Under the pieces are notes generated by a model. It did not search any database and had not been told where the DNA came from. It saw nothing but the letters and a program-made list of their open reading frames with translations. A stretch of DNA of 45,921 nucleotides, taken from the NCBI GenBank assembly GCA_902764915.1, contig CACWXY010000027.1, positions 1-45,921 on the forward strand, written 5' to 3'. The position numbers were made by a program, and so were the translations under genes. Positions 1 to 8,624 of this stretch are shown here, piece after piece. This stretch comes from an uncultured Eubacteriales bacterium. GTDB lineage: Bacteria; Bacillota; Clostridia; Christensenellales; Aristaeellaceae. Each line of letters starts with the position of its first letter. Position 1 is the first letter of the stretch.

Positions 1-21
1 TTATGCGAAGCCCAATTACAC

Positions 22-48
22 AAAACACCCTGCCATTAGGGCAGGGTG
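22..48 (-). terminator. Rho-independent terminator of the 118-927 gene
   Basis: A perfect 9-bp stem (26-34 with 40-48, loop 35-39) is followed on the minus strand by a TTTTG run. It lies about 70 bases past the stop codon of the minus-strand gene and is the expected end of its transcript. Confidence 0.75.
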
Positions 49-117
49 CCAAAGAACCATTTTAGATATTTCCTGTGTCTACTTGACAAGGGCGGATCAT
101 GATAGGGCCGCTGCTTT

Positions 118-927
118 TTAATCTGTATCCTGTTCTGAATGAAACGGTTTGGGATTGACATCGTCCAGGTCTTCCATGGCTACGAGTTCATCGATATCCA
201 CCAGGTCTTCACTGGCCGTTTCGCGTACATCATTGCCGCCTTCAAAATCATCCAGTCCCTCGGGCGCCTGTACAGTTTCATTGGCTGTGCGGATAAATGC
301 ATCATAGCTCATGGCAAGGTGCTCATAAGCTGCGATCTGCCGGGTGCCGAAAAGAATGCGGTTGATTTCTTCATAGCTCATTTTGTCAGGCTTTATGTGC
401 CATGTCAGATCAGCAGGATCCACACCGCGGATGGTGACTTTCTTTTTCCCTACCTTCTCAATGCGCCCTGTGACAGAATGACTGTTCTCTTCCCGACTGG
501 TTTCATGGGCCAGCGTAATCAGCCCTTCCTGGAGACTCAGATCAGAGAGCAGCTGCGGCAGAGAATCCAGATTCAGATCCGGATAATCCGACGGAAACGC
601 AATGTTCAGCATAGCGCACTGCTCTGTGGCATGAACCATAGGAACCACTTCCGCAATACTGGCTACCGGGACGATTTCATAGCCATCCGGCGTGAAATCA
701 ACCATGCGCAGGGCATAGGCGTAATCACGGCTGAGACTGACAATCCACCAGACACGCGCTGCTGTCCAGCTGTCTTGATGAAGTGTAATGCGGCAAAGCG
801 TGTGGTGCTCCAGGCAATAGTCCAGATTCGCATGTACACTGTTTTGAAAGGCGATTTCTTTCGCCAGATGCTTGGCACTCTGTACCAGCTTTTTGGATTT
901 CAAGCCTTTCTTGTCTGCCATTTTCAC
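118..927 (-). CDS. Conserved-looking hypothetical cytoplasmic protein, 269 aa
   Basis: I do not recognise this protein. It has no signal peptide or membrane helix. The N-terminus is lysine-rich (MADKKGLKSKK), the middle (about residues 35-200) looks like a mixed alpha/beta globular region, and the last ~45 residues are strongly acidic (runs of D and E), probably a disordered tail. The best start is GTG at 925-927, because the AAGGAG ribosome site at 941-946 lies 13 bases away. The ATG two codons later (919-921) would be 19 bases away. It is transcribed alone, downstream of the minus-strand tRNA array but separated from it by a terminator, and it ends in its own terminator. The codon use and the good ribosome site make it a real gene; the function is unknown. 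Confidence 0.7.
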   Translation of the reverse strand: MKMADKKGLKSKKLVQSAKHLAKEIAFQNSVHANLDYCLEHHTLCRITLHQDSWTAARVWWIVSLSRDYAYALRMVDFTPDGYEIVPVASIAEVVPMVHATEQCAMLNIAFPSDYPDLNLDSLPQLLSDLSLQEGLITLAHETSREENSHSVTGRIEKVGKKKVTIRGVDPADLTWHIKPDKMSYEEINRILFGTRQIAAYEHLAMSYDAFIRTANETVQAPEGLDDFEGGNDVRETASEDLVDIDELVAMEDLDDVNPKPFHSEQDTD

Positions 928-953
928 GGGAAACCAAACACTCCTTTATATAG

Positions 954-977
954 CAAAAGCCGCCCTGTCGGACGGCT
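954..977 (-). terminator. Terminator of the minus-strand tRNA array
   Basis: An 8-bp stem with one mismatch (958-965 with 970-977) around a TGTC loop is followed on the minus strand by TTTTG. On the plus strand it is also followed by five T, so it may work in both directions. It separates the tRNA transcript from the downstream 269-aa gene. Confidence 0.75.
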
Positions 978-995
978 TTTTCTCTGAAGCTGGAG

Positions 996-1066
996 AGCGG
1001 GTGATGGGAATCGAACCCACGTAACCAGCTTGGAAGGCTGGGGCTCTACCATTGAGCTACACCCGC
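996..1066 (-). tRNA. tRNA-Gly(TCC)
   Basis: The cloverleaf is complete: acceptor GCGGGTG/CACCCGC, a D-arm GCTC..GAGC, anticodon loop CTTCCAA giving TCC, and the T-loop TTCGATT. The 3' CCA is not encoded, so it must be added by nucleotidyltransferase. It is the last tRNA of a seven-gene array. Confidence 0.95.
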
Positions 1067-1069
1067 ATA

Positions 1070-1145
1070 TGGAGCGGTAGACGGGATTCGGACCCGCGAC
1101 ATCCACCTTGGCAAGGTGGCACTCTACCAGCTGAGCTACTACCGC
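1070..1145 (-). tRNA. tRNA-Gly(GCC), CCA encoded
   Basis: Acceptor GCGGTAG/CTACCGC, anticodon loop TTGCCAA giving GCC, and an encoded CCA end. The 76-base sequence is identical to the tRNA-Gly(GCC) at 5846-5921 on the other strand, so the window holds two exact copies in two separate arrays. Confidence 0.96.
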
Positions 1146-1174
1146 ATACTCCCGGGCTTCAGAGAGAACATACG

Positions 1175-1255
1175 TGCGGGCGACGAGACTTGAACTCACA
1201 CACCCGAAGGCACCAGAACCTAAATCTGGCGCGTCTGCCATTCCGCCACGCCCGC
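1175..1255 (-). tRNA. tRNA-Leu(TAG)
   Basis: A class II tRNA with a short variable arm (GTGCCTTCGGGTGT region), acceptor GCGGGCG/CGCCCGC and anticodon loop TTTAGGT giving TAG. CCA is not encoded. Confidence 0.94.
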
Positions 1256-1287
1256 ACAGGCAAGCAAGACGAATCAAGTCATGGGAA

Positions 1288-1360
1288 TGACCCATTGGAG
1301 ATTCGAACTCCAGACACCTTGATTAAAAGTCAAGTGCTCTGCCAACTGAGCTAATGGGTC
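1288..1360 (-). tRNA. tRNA-Lys(TTT)
   Basis: Acceptor GACCCAT/ATGGGTC, anticodon loop CTTTTAA giving TTT, and T-loop TTCGAAT. CCA is not encoded. Confidence 0.95.
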
Positions 1361-1363
1361 ATG

Positions 1364-1434
1364 CTGGGATGGCAGGAATCGAACCTGCGATGGGGGAGTC
1401 AAAGTCCCCTGCCTTACCATTTGGCTACATCCCA
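1364..1434 (-). tRNA. tRNA-Gln(TTG)
   Basis: Acceptor TGGGATG/CATCCCA with the unusual U1-A72 pair typical of tRNA-Gln, and anticodon loop CTTTGAC giving TTG. CCA is not encoded. Confidence 0.95.
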
Positions 1435-1480
1435 CCGCAGAAACAATTGCTACTGCGCAAGGCAGCAGATCCAGTTAAAA

Positions 1481-1556
1481 TGGGGTGAGTAGTGGGACTC
1501 GAACCCACGCCATTCAGAGCCACAATCTGACGCTCTACCACTGAACTATACCCACC
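1481..1556 (-). tRNA. tRNA-His(GTG), CCA encoded
   Basis: Anticodon loop TTGTGGC gives GTG. The extra 5' G (G-1, base 1556) opposite the discriminator C (1484), the hallmark of tRNA-His, is present, and CCA is encoded at 1483-1481. Confidence 0.95.
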
Positions 1557-1562
1557 ATCATG

Positions 1563-1636
<74 letters not shown>

Positions 1637-1684
1637 ATGCCGTTAGTCAGACTGTCGAAGACTTGAAGCACATTGCGCACTGAA

Positions 1685-1700
1685 GACTGATGCATCAGTC
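1685..1700. repeat. 16-bp perfect palindrome in the tRNA-array leader
   Basis: GACTGATGCATCAGTC is a perfect 16-base palindrome lying between the promoter and the first tRNA. A second small hairpin (CTGTC/GACAG, 1706-1720) precedes it. Both would be in the 5' leader of the tRNA precursor and could serve as processing structure. Confidence 0.5.
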
Positions 1701-1726
1701 CCTGTCTGTCTTGCTGACAGTTGAGG

Positions 1727-1755
1727 ATTATAGCATGGGAAAATGTTTGTGTCAA
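1727..1755 (-). promoter_or_regulatory. Sigma-A promoter of the minus-strand tRNA array
   Basis: TTGACA (1750-1755) and TATAAT (1727-1732) are separated by exactly 17 bases, so this is a perfect consensus promoter reading towards the tRNAs. That strength is expected for stable RNA. Confidence 0.93.
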
Positions 1756-1967
1756 TGACAAATTTTCATTGGGCAAGGTATCCTGAGAATAGCTGACGCA
1801 CATGGCTGATCTGGCATGATATAACGGCATCACCCCAAAAAGACGGATGCTATTTGAGCACTCCATGATGCCATGCTGCCGCGGATACCCAAAGGGATGA
1901 ACACGAAATTTTTACCGGTTGCAGTCTTGATGCCTCCCGCTGCTTTGTGGTGGACGATCAGCGAATA

Positions 1968-1976
1968 TGGTATACT
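1968..1976 (+). promoter_or_regulatory. Probable extended -10 promoter of the 2029-5430 operon
   Basis: TGGTATACT is an extended -10 (TG at 1968-1969, TATACT at 1971-1976). No good -35 is visible. It lies 53 bases before the first start codon and diverges from the tRNA promoter. The stretch 1756-1967 between the two promoters shows no gene. Confidence 0.5.
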
Positions 1977-2028
1977 CATTTCTGTTCGCGTTTTGCGGAT
2001 AAAGTGTTCATGGGAAGGGCTATTATCC

Positions 2029-2508
2029 ATGCTGAATCATTATCTGATTTCATTCCTGATTTCAATGGTTCCCCTTGTGGAGCTGCGAGGCGCTCTGCCT
2101 TATGCCCTGGCAACGGGAATACCCACCTTACCGGCTTATCTCATCTGTACGATTGGCAATATGCTTCCTGTGCCCGTAATATTCTTTTTTGCCAGAAAAG
2201 TGCTGGAATGGGGTGCTGACAAGAAGTACATAGGGCCCTTTTTTACCTGGTGCCTGCAAAAGGGGCATAAGGGTGGGGAAAAGCTCAAGTCGAAAGCGTC
2301 CAATCGGGGATTGTTCTTTGCACTTCTTCTTTTTGTCGGGATTCCGCTTCCGGGTACAGGCGCCTGGACGGGAACGCTGGCAGCGAGCATTCTGGACATG
2401 GATTTCAAAACCAGTGTGCTGGCAGTTATGCTGGGCGTAATTCTGGCTTCCATTATTATGGGAGTCGGGAGTCTTCTTGTGATCAATGGCGTTCAGATGA
2501 TAGGATAA
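2029..2508 (+). CDS. Small multidrug-export-like membrane protein (COG2426)
   Basis: This 159-aa integral membrane protein belongs to the Sm_multidrug_ex family (PF06695/COG2426), whose substrate is not established. The family signature VPLVELRGALPYALATG is at residues 14-30, and a second conserved loop, GIPLPGTGAWTG, lies before the C-terminal helices. About four to five hydrophobic segments are visible, and a basic loop (KGHKGGEKLKSK) sits in the middle. The start at 2029 is chosen because GAAGGG lies about 11 bases upstream; the frame stays open further upstream, but those residues do not resemble the family. The gene is first in an operon with popT (ribosome site of popT overlaps its stop), a GH13 hydrolase and a secreted protein. 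Length is typical of the family. Confidence 0.85.
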   Translation: MLNHYLISFLISMVPLVELRGALPYALATGIPTLPAYLICTIGNMLPVPVIFFFARKVLEWGADKKYIGPFFTWCLQKGHKGGEKLKSKASNRGLFFALLLFVGIPLPGTGAWTGTLAASILDMDFKTSVLAVMLGVILASIIMGVGSLLVINGVQMIG

Positions 2509-2521
2509 GGAGCAAAAAAAT

Positions 2522-3415
2522 ATGTCAATCAAGAATATTCTGCTGGACGTTCTGCGCGGTGCTGTCATGGGCGTTGCCAATATCATTCCCGGCGTATCCG
2601 GAGGTACTATGGCTGTATCCATGGGAATCTATGACCGGATTATCCGGGATGCCAACGAAGTATTCAAAAAATTCAAGAAATCGATTCTGGATCTGCTTCC
2701 TATTCTGGCTGGCATTCTGATCGGACTGTTTGCTTTTGCGGCGGTGATAGGGAAACTTCTGGGAACGGATATGGATACTATTCCGCTGACTCGTCTTCCC
2801 ACGAATTTTGCCTTTATCGGTCTGATTCTGGGGGGCTTGCCGGCAATCTTCCGTTCTGTGGATATGAAGAAAGCCGGTGCGAAGGGCGTTCTTCTGTTTG
2901 TGGTATTCTTCATCATTGTTGCGGGACTTCCTCTGCTCACAAAACCAGAGGCAAAGGAAGTCGGGCATTCGATTGGCATGGCTCTTCTCATGATTCCCCT
3001 GGGTGCTATCGCGAGTGCAACGATGGTGATACCTGGCGTCTCCGGTTCCATGATTCTTATGCTTCTGGGGTACTACCAGGCGGTCATCAACAGCATGAAT
3101 GAACTTCGGAGCGGTGATTTTTCCGCTCTGGTAATCCTGCTTCCCTATCTGGTTGGTCTTCTCATTGGAATCGTGTCCATTGCCAAGCTTATGAATTTTC
3201 TTTTGAAGAAATATCCTGCATATACTTTCTGCGCGATCTTTGGGCTGGTTATTGGTTCTCCTGTCCCCCTGCTGCTGCAGAACCGTGACTGCTTTTCTCT
3301 GGTTACCCCGGGAAATGCTGTTGCCTGCGTTCTGTGTCTGGCGGCTGGTTTTCTGATTGCATGGCTCATGAGCCGTCTGGATGCAAAGACGGCAAAGGAT
3401 GGTAAGATGGAATGA
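2522..3415 (+). CDS. popT: PopT (DUF368) undecaprenyl-phosphate translocase family protein
   Basis: This 297-aa polytopic membrane protein belongs to the DUF368 family. Members have been shown to return undecaprenyl phosphate, the carrier for peptidoglycan and wall polymers, to the cytoplasmic face of the membrane. The inverted-repeat architecture is visible as two copies of the signature: NIIPGVSGGTMA near residues 20-31 and MVIPGVSGSMILMLLGYY near 168-185, each leading into a hydrophobic helix. The ATG at 2522 has AAGGAG nine bases upstream, overlapping the stop of the preceding gene. Its own stop overlaps the start of the GH13 gene (ATGA), so the pair is translationally coupled. Coupling to an alpha-glucan hydrolase is unusual, but I see no functional link in the sequence. 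Confidence 0.9.
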   Translation: MSIKNILLDVLRGAVMGVANIIPGVSGGTMAVSMGIYDRIIRDANEVFKKFKKSILDLLPILAGILIGLFAFAAVIGKLLGTDMDTIPLTRLPTNFAFIGLILGGLPAIFRSVDMKKAGAKGVLLFVVFFIIVAGLPLLTKPEAKEVGHSIGMALLMIPLGAIASATMVIPGVSGSMILMLLGYYQAVINSMNELRSGDFSALVILLPYLVGLLIGIVSIAKLMNFLLKKYPAYTFCAIFGLVIGSPVPLLLQNRDCFSLVTPGNAVACVLCLAAGFLIAWLMSRLDAKTAKDGKME

Positions 3416-4680
3416 ATCGCTATGGACGAAGCATGATATACTGTCTTTTCGTTCGGAATCAGGGCGGAACGCTTCTTAAGGCAGCAGAGGATCTTTCCAG
3501 AATTCGTGCACTGGGGACAGATATTGTATGGCTGCTTCCCATTTATCCGGTGGGGGAAAAGGCGCGCAAGGGAAGACTTGGTTCTCCCTATGCCATAAAG
3601 GATTATCGCGCTGTGGATCCGCGCCTGGGAACGATGGAGGACTTGAAGACATTTGTGAATCGAGCCCATGAACTGGGCATGCAGGTAATCCTGGACATTG
3701 TGTTCCATCATACATCTCCCGATTCTGTCCTGGCACAATCCCATCCCGAGTGGTTTTATCACAGACCGGATGGCAGCTTTGGCAATCATGTGGGAGACTG
3801 GTATGATATTATTGACCTCGACTTTGGTCAGAAGGATCTGTGGAAGGAACTCATTGACACGCTCTGCATGTGGGCCGGTATGGTGGATGGTTTTCGCTGT
3901 GATGTGGGCTCGCTGATACCCATTTCTTTCTGGGAAGAAGCCAGAGCGTGTGTGGAAAAGGTGCACGCGAACGCCATCTGGCTTTGCGAAAGCGTGGAAA
4001 AGCCGTTTATCCGTGAACTTCGTGCAAAGGGACTGACAGCGCACAGCGATGGGGAAATGTATCGTGCCTTTGACATCACCTATGATTATGATGTAACGGA
4101 TACGTACTATGGATATCTGACCGGTCAGAACACACTGGAAGCCCATGTAAAGGCACTGCAGGAGCAGGAAGTGGTATATCCGGCTGATTATGGGAAGCTG
4201 CGTTTTCTGGAAAACCATGATCGTCCGCGCACTGCCTTACTGATTCCCGATAGCAGCAGAAGAATGCACTGGATAGCGTTCCAGTTCATGCAGAAAGGTA
4301 CACCGCTTATTTACGGCGGTCAGGAGTTTGGCTTGTGCCATCGCCCCAGCCTTTTTGAGAAAGACCCCATAGAGAAGCGAGAGGATACGGATCTCAGCGG
4401 TTTTATAAGGAGACTGTGTGAGATCCGAAAAGAGGCTGCTTTCGGGGAAGGGGTATACACTCTGGAAGTCGCTGGGCGGGATCAGGCAGTGATTCGCTGG
4501 GAAAAGGAAGACAAAGGACTTCTGGGCGTCTTTTCGCTGGGAGAAGGTCATGGCCCGGTGCAGGCTTCTGTACCGGATGGAATCTATAGGAACCTACTGG
4601 ACGACTCTTTTGTCGAAGCAGAAGCGGGCGTCCTAACCCCTGGAATGGGACCGATGATTATCAAATGGGATGAAAAGTGA
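3412..4680 (+). CDS. GH13 family alpha-glucan hydrolase (alpha-amylase type), cytoplasmic
   Basis: This is a 422-aa TIM-barrel enzyme of glycoside hydrolase family 13. All four signature regions are present: region I DIVFHH (95-100), region II GFRCDV with the nucleophile D164, region III WLCESVE with the acid/base E193, and region IV FLENHD (265-270). No signal peptide is visible, so it acts in the cytoplasm, probably on maltodextrins or related alpha-glucosides. At 422 residues it is short: there is little of a B-domain and only a small C-terminal beta domain (about 350-422). The ATG overlaps the popT stop by four bases. The exact substrate specificity (alpha-amylase, oligo-glucosidase, or transferase) cannot be set from sequence alone. 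Confidence 0.88.
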   Translation: MNRYGRSMIYCLFVRNQGGTLLKAAEDLSRIRALGTDIVWLLPIYPVGEKARKGRLGSPYAIKDYRAVDPRLGTMEDLKTFVNRAHELGMQVILDIVFHHTSPDSVLAQSHPEWFYHRPDGSFGNHVGDWYDIIDLDFGQKDLWKELIDTLCMWAGMVDGFRCDVGSLIPISFWEEARACVEKVHANAIWLCESVEKPFIRELRAKGLTAHSDGEMYRAFDITYDYDVTDTYYGYLTGQNTLEAHVKALQEQEVVYPADYGKLRFLENHDRPRTALLIPDSSRRMHWIAFQFMQKGTPLIYGGQEFGLCHRPSLFEKDPIEKREDTDLSGFIRRLCEIRKEAAFGEGVYTLEVAGRDQAVIRWEKEDKGLLGVFSLGEGHGPVQASVPDGIYRNLLDDSFVEAEAGVLTPGMGPMIIKWDEK

Positions 4681-4695
4681 AGGAGGGCTGCGGTT

Positions 4696-5430
4696 ATGCG
4701 TCATATCATGGCAGGTATGGTAGGAGTACTGGCACTGTTTATGTGCTGCAGTGTGCTGGCAGAGGGTTTTGAAATTCAGACAATTGAATACCAGGGGGAT
4801 GGTTCATCCCTTATCACATGGGGTGCTCCGAAAACCGACGAACCATTGTTTGTACTGATCCAGCATCAGCCAGACGGCATGGTGCAGATTGTGGACATGG
4901 TGGAAGGAGAAAACACCTGTCTTACAGCTTCTCTGATTCCGGGAGAAACCTATGCAGTAAGTATCCACGGAGAGAAAAGCGGGGATACGCCGGACTTTTT
5001 GTATACTGCGCCGAAAGAGGATTATACGGATGTAAGGACCAGGCTCGGTCTGGAACTGAAGCGTCGTACGGGACAGTCCAATCTCAAGGGAACAAAGAGC
5101 TTCTCCGCGTCGGACATTCTCGCCAATATGGAGACTACGGAATTTGGCGCCTATGTACGTGTGATCCATTCTCAGCTTAAGCAGACACGAACCAGCAAGT
5201 GGACACTGGCCCTTCGGCTGCCGGATGGGGATGTGTATGGACTGTACTACCAGCAGAACGATCTCCTTCGCGGAAAAGAGTATGCAACACAGGTGTTCTA
5301 TTATGATCTGACAGATGATTTCTATTTTATCAACCTCTGGAAAGGTGAACTGCCTGTGGGCGATTATCGAATGGAATTGTATTTTGACGGAAAATATGTA
5401 GACGGGACTGTCTTGAAAATGACGGAATAA
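4696..5430 (+). CDS. Secreted hypothetical protein, beta-rich, 244 aa
   Basis: I do not recognise a family. The first 22 residues form a signal peptide (positively charged start, hydrophobic core, VLA-E cleavage site). The two cysteines in the hydrophobic core do not form a convincing lipobox. The N-terminal half (residues 25-105) has the pattern of a fibronectin-III-like beta sandwich (for example SSLITWGAP and LIPGETYAVSIHG). The C-terminal half (about 130-240) is also beta-rich, with several Y/F-x-Y strands. It has a strong AGGAGG ribosome site and follows the GH13 gene by 15 bases, so it is the last gene of this operon. It is probably exported and released or loosely surface-bound. Confidence 0.75.
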   Translation: MRHIMAGMVGVLALFMCCSVLAEGFEIQTIEYQGDGSSLITWGAPKTDEPLFVLIQHQPDGMVQIVDMVEGENTCLTASLIPGETYAVSIHGEKSGDTPDFLYTAPKEDYTDVRTRLGLELKRRTGQSNLKGTKSFSASDILANMETTEFGAYVRVIHSQLKQTRTSKWTLALRLPDGDVYGLYYQQNDLLRGKEYATQVFYYDLTDDFYFINLWKGELPVGDYRMELYFDGKYVDGTVLKMTE

Positions 5431-5446
5431 GAAATACAGCATGCCT

Positions 5447-5493
5447 GTAAAGCCTCCGGAGAGCGAGTATCCATTGTTTTCCGGAGGCTTTAC
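5447..5493 (+). terminator. Stem-loop ending the 2029-5430 operon
   Basis: A perfect 14-bp inverted repeat (5447-5460 with 5480-5493) around a 19-base loop lies 17 bases past the last stop codon. There is only a CTTTAC run at its 3' side, not a long T-run, so efficiency is uncertain. Confidence 0.6.
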
Positions 5494-5537
5494 AGAAACA
5501 GAGCAGGAGAAAAAATCGGCAAAATCAAAAAAATGAC

Positions 5538-5566
5538 TTGACAATGCGAAACCTTTGCAGTATTAT
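5538..5566 (+). promoter_or_regulatory. Promoter of the plus-strand tRNA array
   Basis: TTGACA (5538-5543), a 17-base spacer and TATTAT (5561-5566) lie 34 bases before tRNA-Val. Confidence 0.85.
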
Positions 5567-5599
5567 AAGCAAGCGCCGTTGAGAAACGGACGCTGGTGA

Positions 5600-5675
5600 G
5601 GGAGCATAGCTCAGCTGGGAGAGCACCTGCCTTACAAGCAGGGGGTCACAGGTTCGAGCCCTGTTGTTCCCACCA
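5600..5675 (+). tRNA. tRNA-Val(TAC), CCA encoded
   Basis: Acceptor GGGAGCA/TGTTCCC, anticodon loop CTTACAA giving TAC, T-loop TTCGAGC and an encoded ACCA end. Confidence 0.95.
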
Positions 5676-5682
5676 ATTGGAT

Positions 5683-5756
5683 GGCCCGGTAGCTCAGTTG
5701 GTTAGAGCGCTAGCCTGTCACGCTAGAGGTCGAGGGTTCGAGCCCCTTCCGGGTCG
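5683..5756 (+). tRNA. tRNA-Asp(GTC)
   Basis: Acceptor GGCCCGG/CCGGGTC with a G-U second pair, anticodon loop CTGTCAC giving GTC, and discriminator G as expected for Asp. CCA is not encoded. Confidence 0.95.
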
Positions 5757-5766
5757 CACTGGTTAT

Positions 5767-5839
5767 GCCTTGGTAGCTCAGTCGGTAGAGCAGAAGACTG
5801 AAAATCTTCGTGTCGGTGGTTCGATTCCGCCCCAAGGCA
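5767..5839 (+). tRNA. tRNA-Phe(GAA)
   Basis: Acceptor GCCTTGG/CCAAGGC, anticodon loop CTGAAAA giving GAA, and discriminator A. CCA is not encoded. Confidence 0.95.
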
Positions 5840-5845
5840 CTGTGT

Positions 5846-5921
5846 GCGGTAGTAGCTCAGCTGGTAGAGTGCCACCTTGCCAAGGTGGATGTCGCGGGTC
5901 CGAATCCCGTCTACCGCTCCA
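5846..5921 (+). tRNA. tRNA-Gly(GCC), CCA encoded, second copy
   Basis: The 76 bases, including the encoded CCA, are identical to the minus-strand copy at 1070-1145. The anticodon loop is TTGCCAA. Confidence 0.96.
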
Positions 5922-5929
5922 TTTTTCCC

Positions 5930-6001
5930 GGTGCCATGGCCAAGTGGTAAGGCAAAGGTCTGCAAAACCTTCACTCCCCAGTTCAAATCTGGGTGGCACC
6001 T
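5930..6001 (+). tRNA. tRNA-Cys(GCA)
   Basis: Acceptor GGTGCCA/TGGCACC, anticodon loop CTGCAAA giving GCA, and discriminator U as expected for Cys. CCA is not encoded. It is the last gene of the array. Confidence 0.95.
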
Positions 6002-6008
6002 CTGCCCA

Positions 6009-6037
6009 ATCCTATGCCTCGGCATGGGATTTTTTTT
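6009..6037 (+). terminator. Terminator of the plus-strand tRNA array
   Basis: A 9-bp stem (6009-6017 with 6022-6030, loop CTCG) is followed by a run of eight T ending at 6037, seven bases after tRNA-Cys. Confidence 0.92.
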
Positions 6038-6706
6038 ATCCGGTTTTGAAGTCCTGTATTCTGACCGGCACTTTTTGCTTGAACGGCTGACCCAGCTTAC
6101 TGCGAGAAAATGCCAACCGTTACCCTGCCATGGATTATATACACAGTGGTGAATTCCTTACAGGGATGAAGCCATCAGCTTGGATGGCTTGGAAAAGATG
6201 GTGGCATGCTGAAAGTGCCTGCAATGGAGGCTCCCACTGATCAGTGAGATGCCTGCAGGTCCTGAGCTTATTGCGGCAGCATACACGGAAAGAGGAAACT
6301 GTTCGCTTTCTTGACAAGGAATGATTGAGTCAGTGTATGGATAAGCGGATGAGAGTAATGGGACTGTTGCTGCAGCCATTTCATTGGGAGTGTCAGATAG
6401 ATGCGGATGAGCGCATTGTTTTTACGGTTTACCCGCTGCGCTCTGTCGAAAGCAATCGAGAATGCAGAGCATACAACCCCGCTGATACGCGGACATGTGG
6501 ACATATTAATGATTCAGATGTTCTGATGCTTCGCCGTGAAAAGAATATGCCGGACATGATGACGGTGGGTGCTACCGCAGAAGCAGACAGTCGGCCACCG
6601 GATTCCTGCCTGCCAGCACAGGAGCAGCTTTTCTGAGACATCGAAGGCGAGGGAGAAAGTTCTGCTGAAAGATAACGCGCATTGTATTGCGGATGCTGTT
6701 CCATCA
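6038..6706. other. Intergenic stretch with no convincing gene
   Basis: About 670 bases between the tRNA terminator and the tgt terminator. The open frames here (at most ~100 codons) have no ribosome site, no recognisable protein pattern and heavily mixed composition. Visible structure: an 8-bp hairpin near 6169-6190 (AAGCCATC/GATGGCTT), a 12-base palindrome CACTGATCAGTG near 6236-6247, and TTGACA at 6311-6316 without a good -10. It could hold a non-coding RNA or a decayed gene; I cannot decide. Confidence 0.5.
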
Positions 6707-6735
6707 TCAAAAAAGCGCCACAGGCGCTTTTTTGA
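6707..6735. terminator. Bidirectional terminator downstream of tgt
   Basis: A perfect 13-bp stem (6707-6719 with 6723-6735, loop ACA) with six A on one arm and six T on the other works in both directions. On the minus strand it ends the tgt transcript two bases after the stop codon. Confidence 0.92.
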
Positions 6736-6737
6736 TT

Positions 6738-7877
<1,140 letters not shown>

Positions 7878-7889
7878 CTAATGATGGTG

Positions 7890-8624
7890 TCAATCCGAAA
7901 AAAGAGAAGAGGCAGGCATGGAAGCAGCCTGATCCCGCTGGAATGTATGCCAGATGTCGGCGAGGACATCTTCGTATTGCATCCATATTCCGCCGTAAGG
8001 CATGCTCATAAAGCTCTGCTGCACCTGCAGCGTAGGATGGATATAGTCCAGGCGATATCCCCATAGGGCAATCTGCTGGCCGGCCATTCCATTGCCGTAG
8101 CGGTTGTCACCCCAGAGCGGCGCGCCTGCGTGAGCAAGCTGTACACGAATCTGATGACTTCTTCCTGTCTGCAGTCGCACAGCAACCAACGCAGTCTGAT
8201 CCCTGCGCATGAGACAGCGGCCATGGAGCACAGCCTCCTGCGCACCCTTGTCTCCTGGTCCGCATACCGATACATGGTTGAGGCGCTCGTCTTTTACGAG
8301 ATAGTCAATCAATGTAAAGCTGTCGGGTATACTGCCCGTGACAATGCACAGGTACTGCCGACCCAGCGTATGCTCCTTCATCTGCTGGGTGAGACGGGCT
8401 GCTGCTTTGGATGTCCTGGCAAAAACCATCAGACCGCCGACAGGACGGTCCAGACGATGCACAAGTCCCAGGTATACATTTCCCGGCTTATGATACTGCT
8501 GTCTGACGACTTCTTTGAGCAGAGTCTGTATATCGGTATCTCCCGTATTATCTGCCTGAGAGAGCATATTGGGCGGCTTTATGGCGACGAGGACATGATT
8601 GTCCATGTACAGTATGTCAGGCAT
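7890..8624 (-). CDS. RluA-family pseudouridine synthase
   Basis: This 244-aa enzyme converts uridine to pseudouridine in rRNA or tRNA. The catalytic motif HRLDR is at residues 56-60 with the nucleophile D59, followed by PVGGLMVFA. The later RLQTGRSHQIRVQLAH motif, which binds the target, is intact. There is no S4 domain at the N-terminus, so it is the short RluA/RluC-core form. The ATG at 8622-8624 is preferred to an upstream start at 8646-8648 because GGGAGGT (8631-8637) lies just 6 bases upstream of it. The start overlaps the end of the methyltransferase gene by 8 bases, indicating translational coupling. The exact target position cannot be set from sequence. Confidence 0.92.
   Translation of the reverse strand: MPDILYMDNHVLVAIKPPNMLSQADNTGDTDIQTLLKEVVRQQYHKPGNVYLGLVHRLDRPVGGLMVFARTSKAAARLTQQMKEHTLGRQYLCIVTGSIPDSFTLIDYLVKDERLNHVSVCGPGDKGAQEAVLHGRCLMRRDQTALVAVRLQTGRSHQIRVQLAHAGAPLWGDNRYGNGMAGQQIALWGYRLDYIHPTLQVQQSFMSMPYGGIWMQYEDVLADIWHTFQRDQAASMPASSLFSD

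Noticed and set aside
1873..2028. An earlier start for the COG2426 gene giving 52 extra residues
   Set aside because: The extra part covers the predicted promoter region, lacks a ribosome site and does not look like the family. The start at 2029 has GAAGGG upstream.
6325..6636. A 103-codon plus-strand frame in the gap before tgt
   Set aside because: No ribosome site, mixed composition with no recognisable pattern, and an overlapping minus frame of similar length; both look random.
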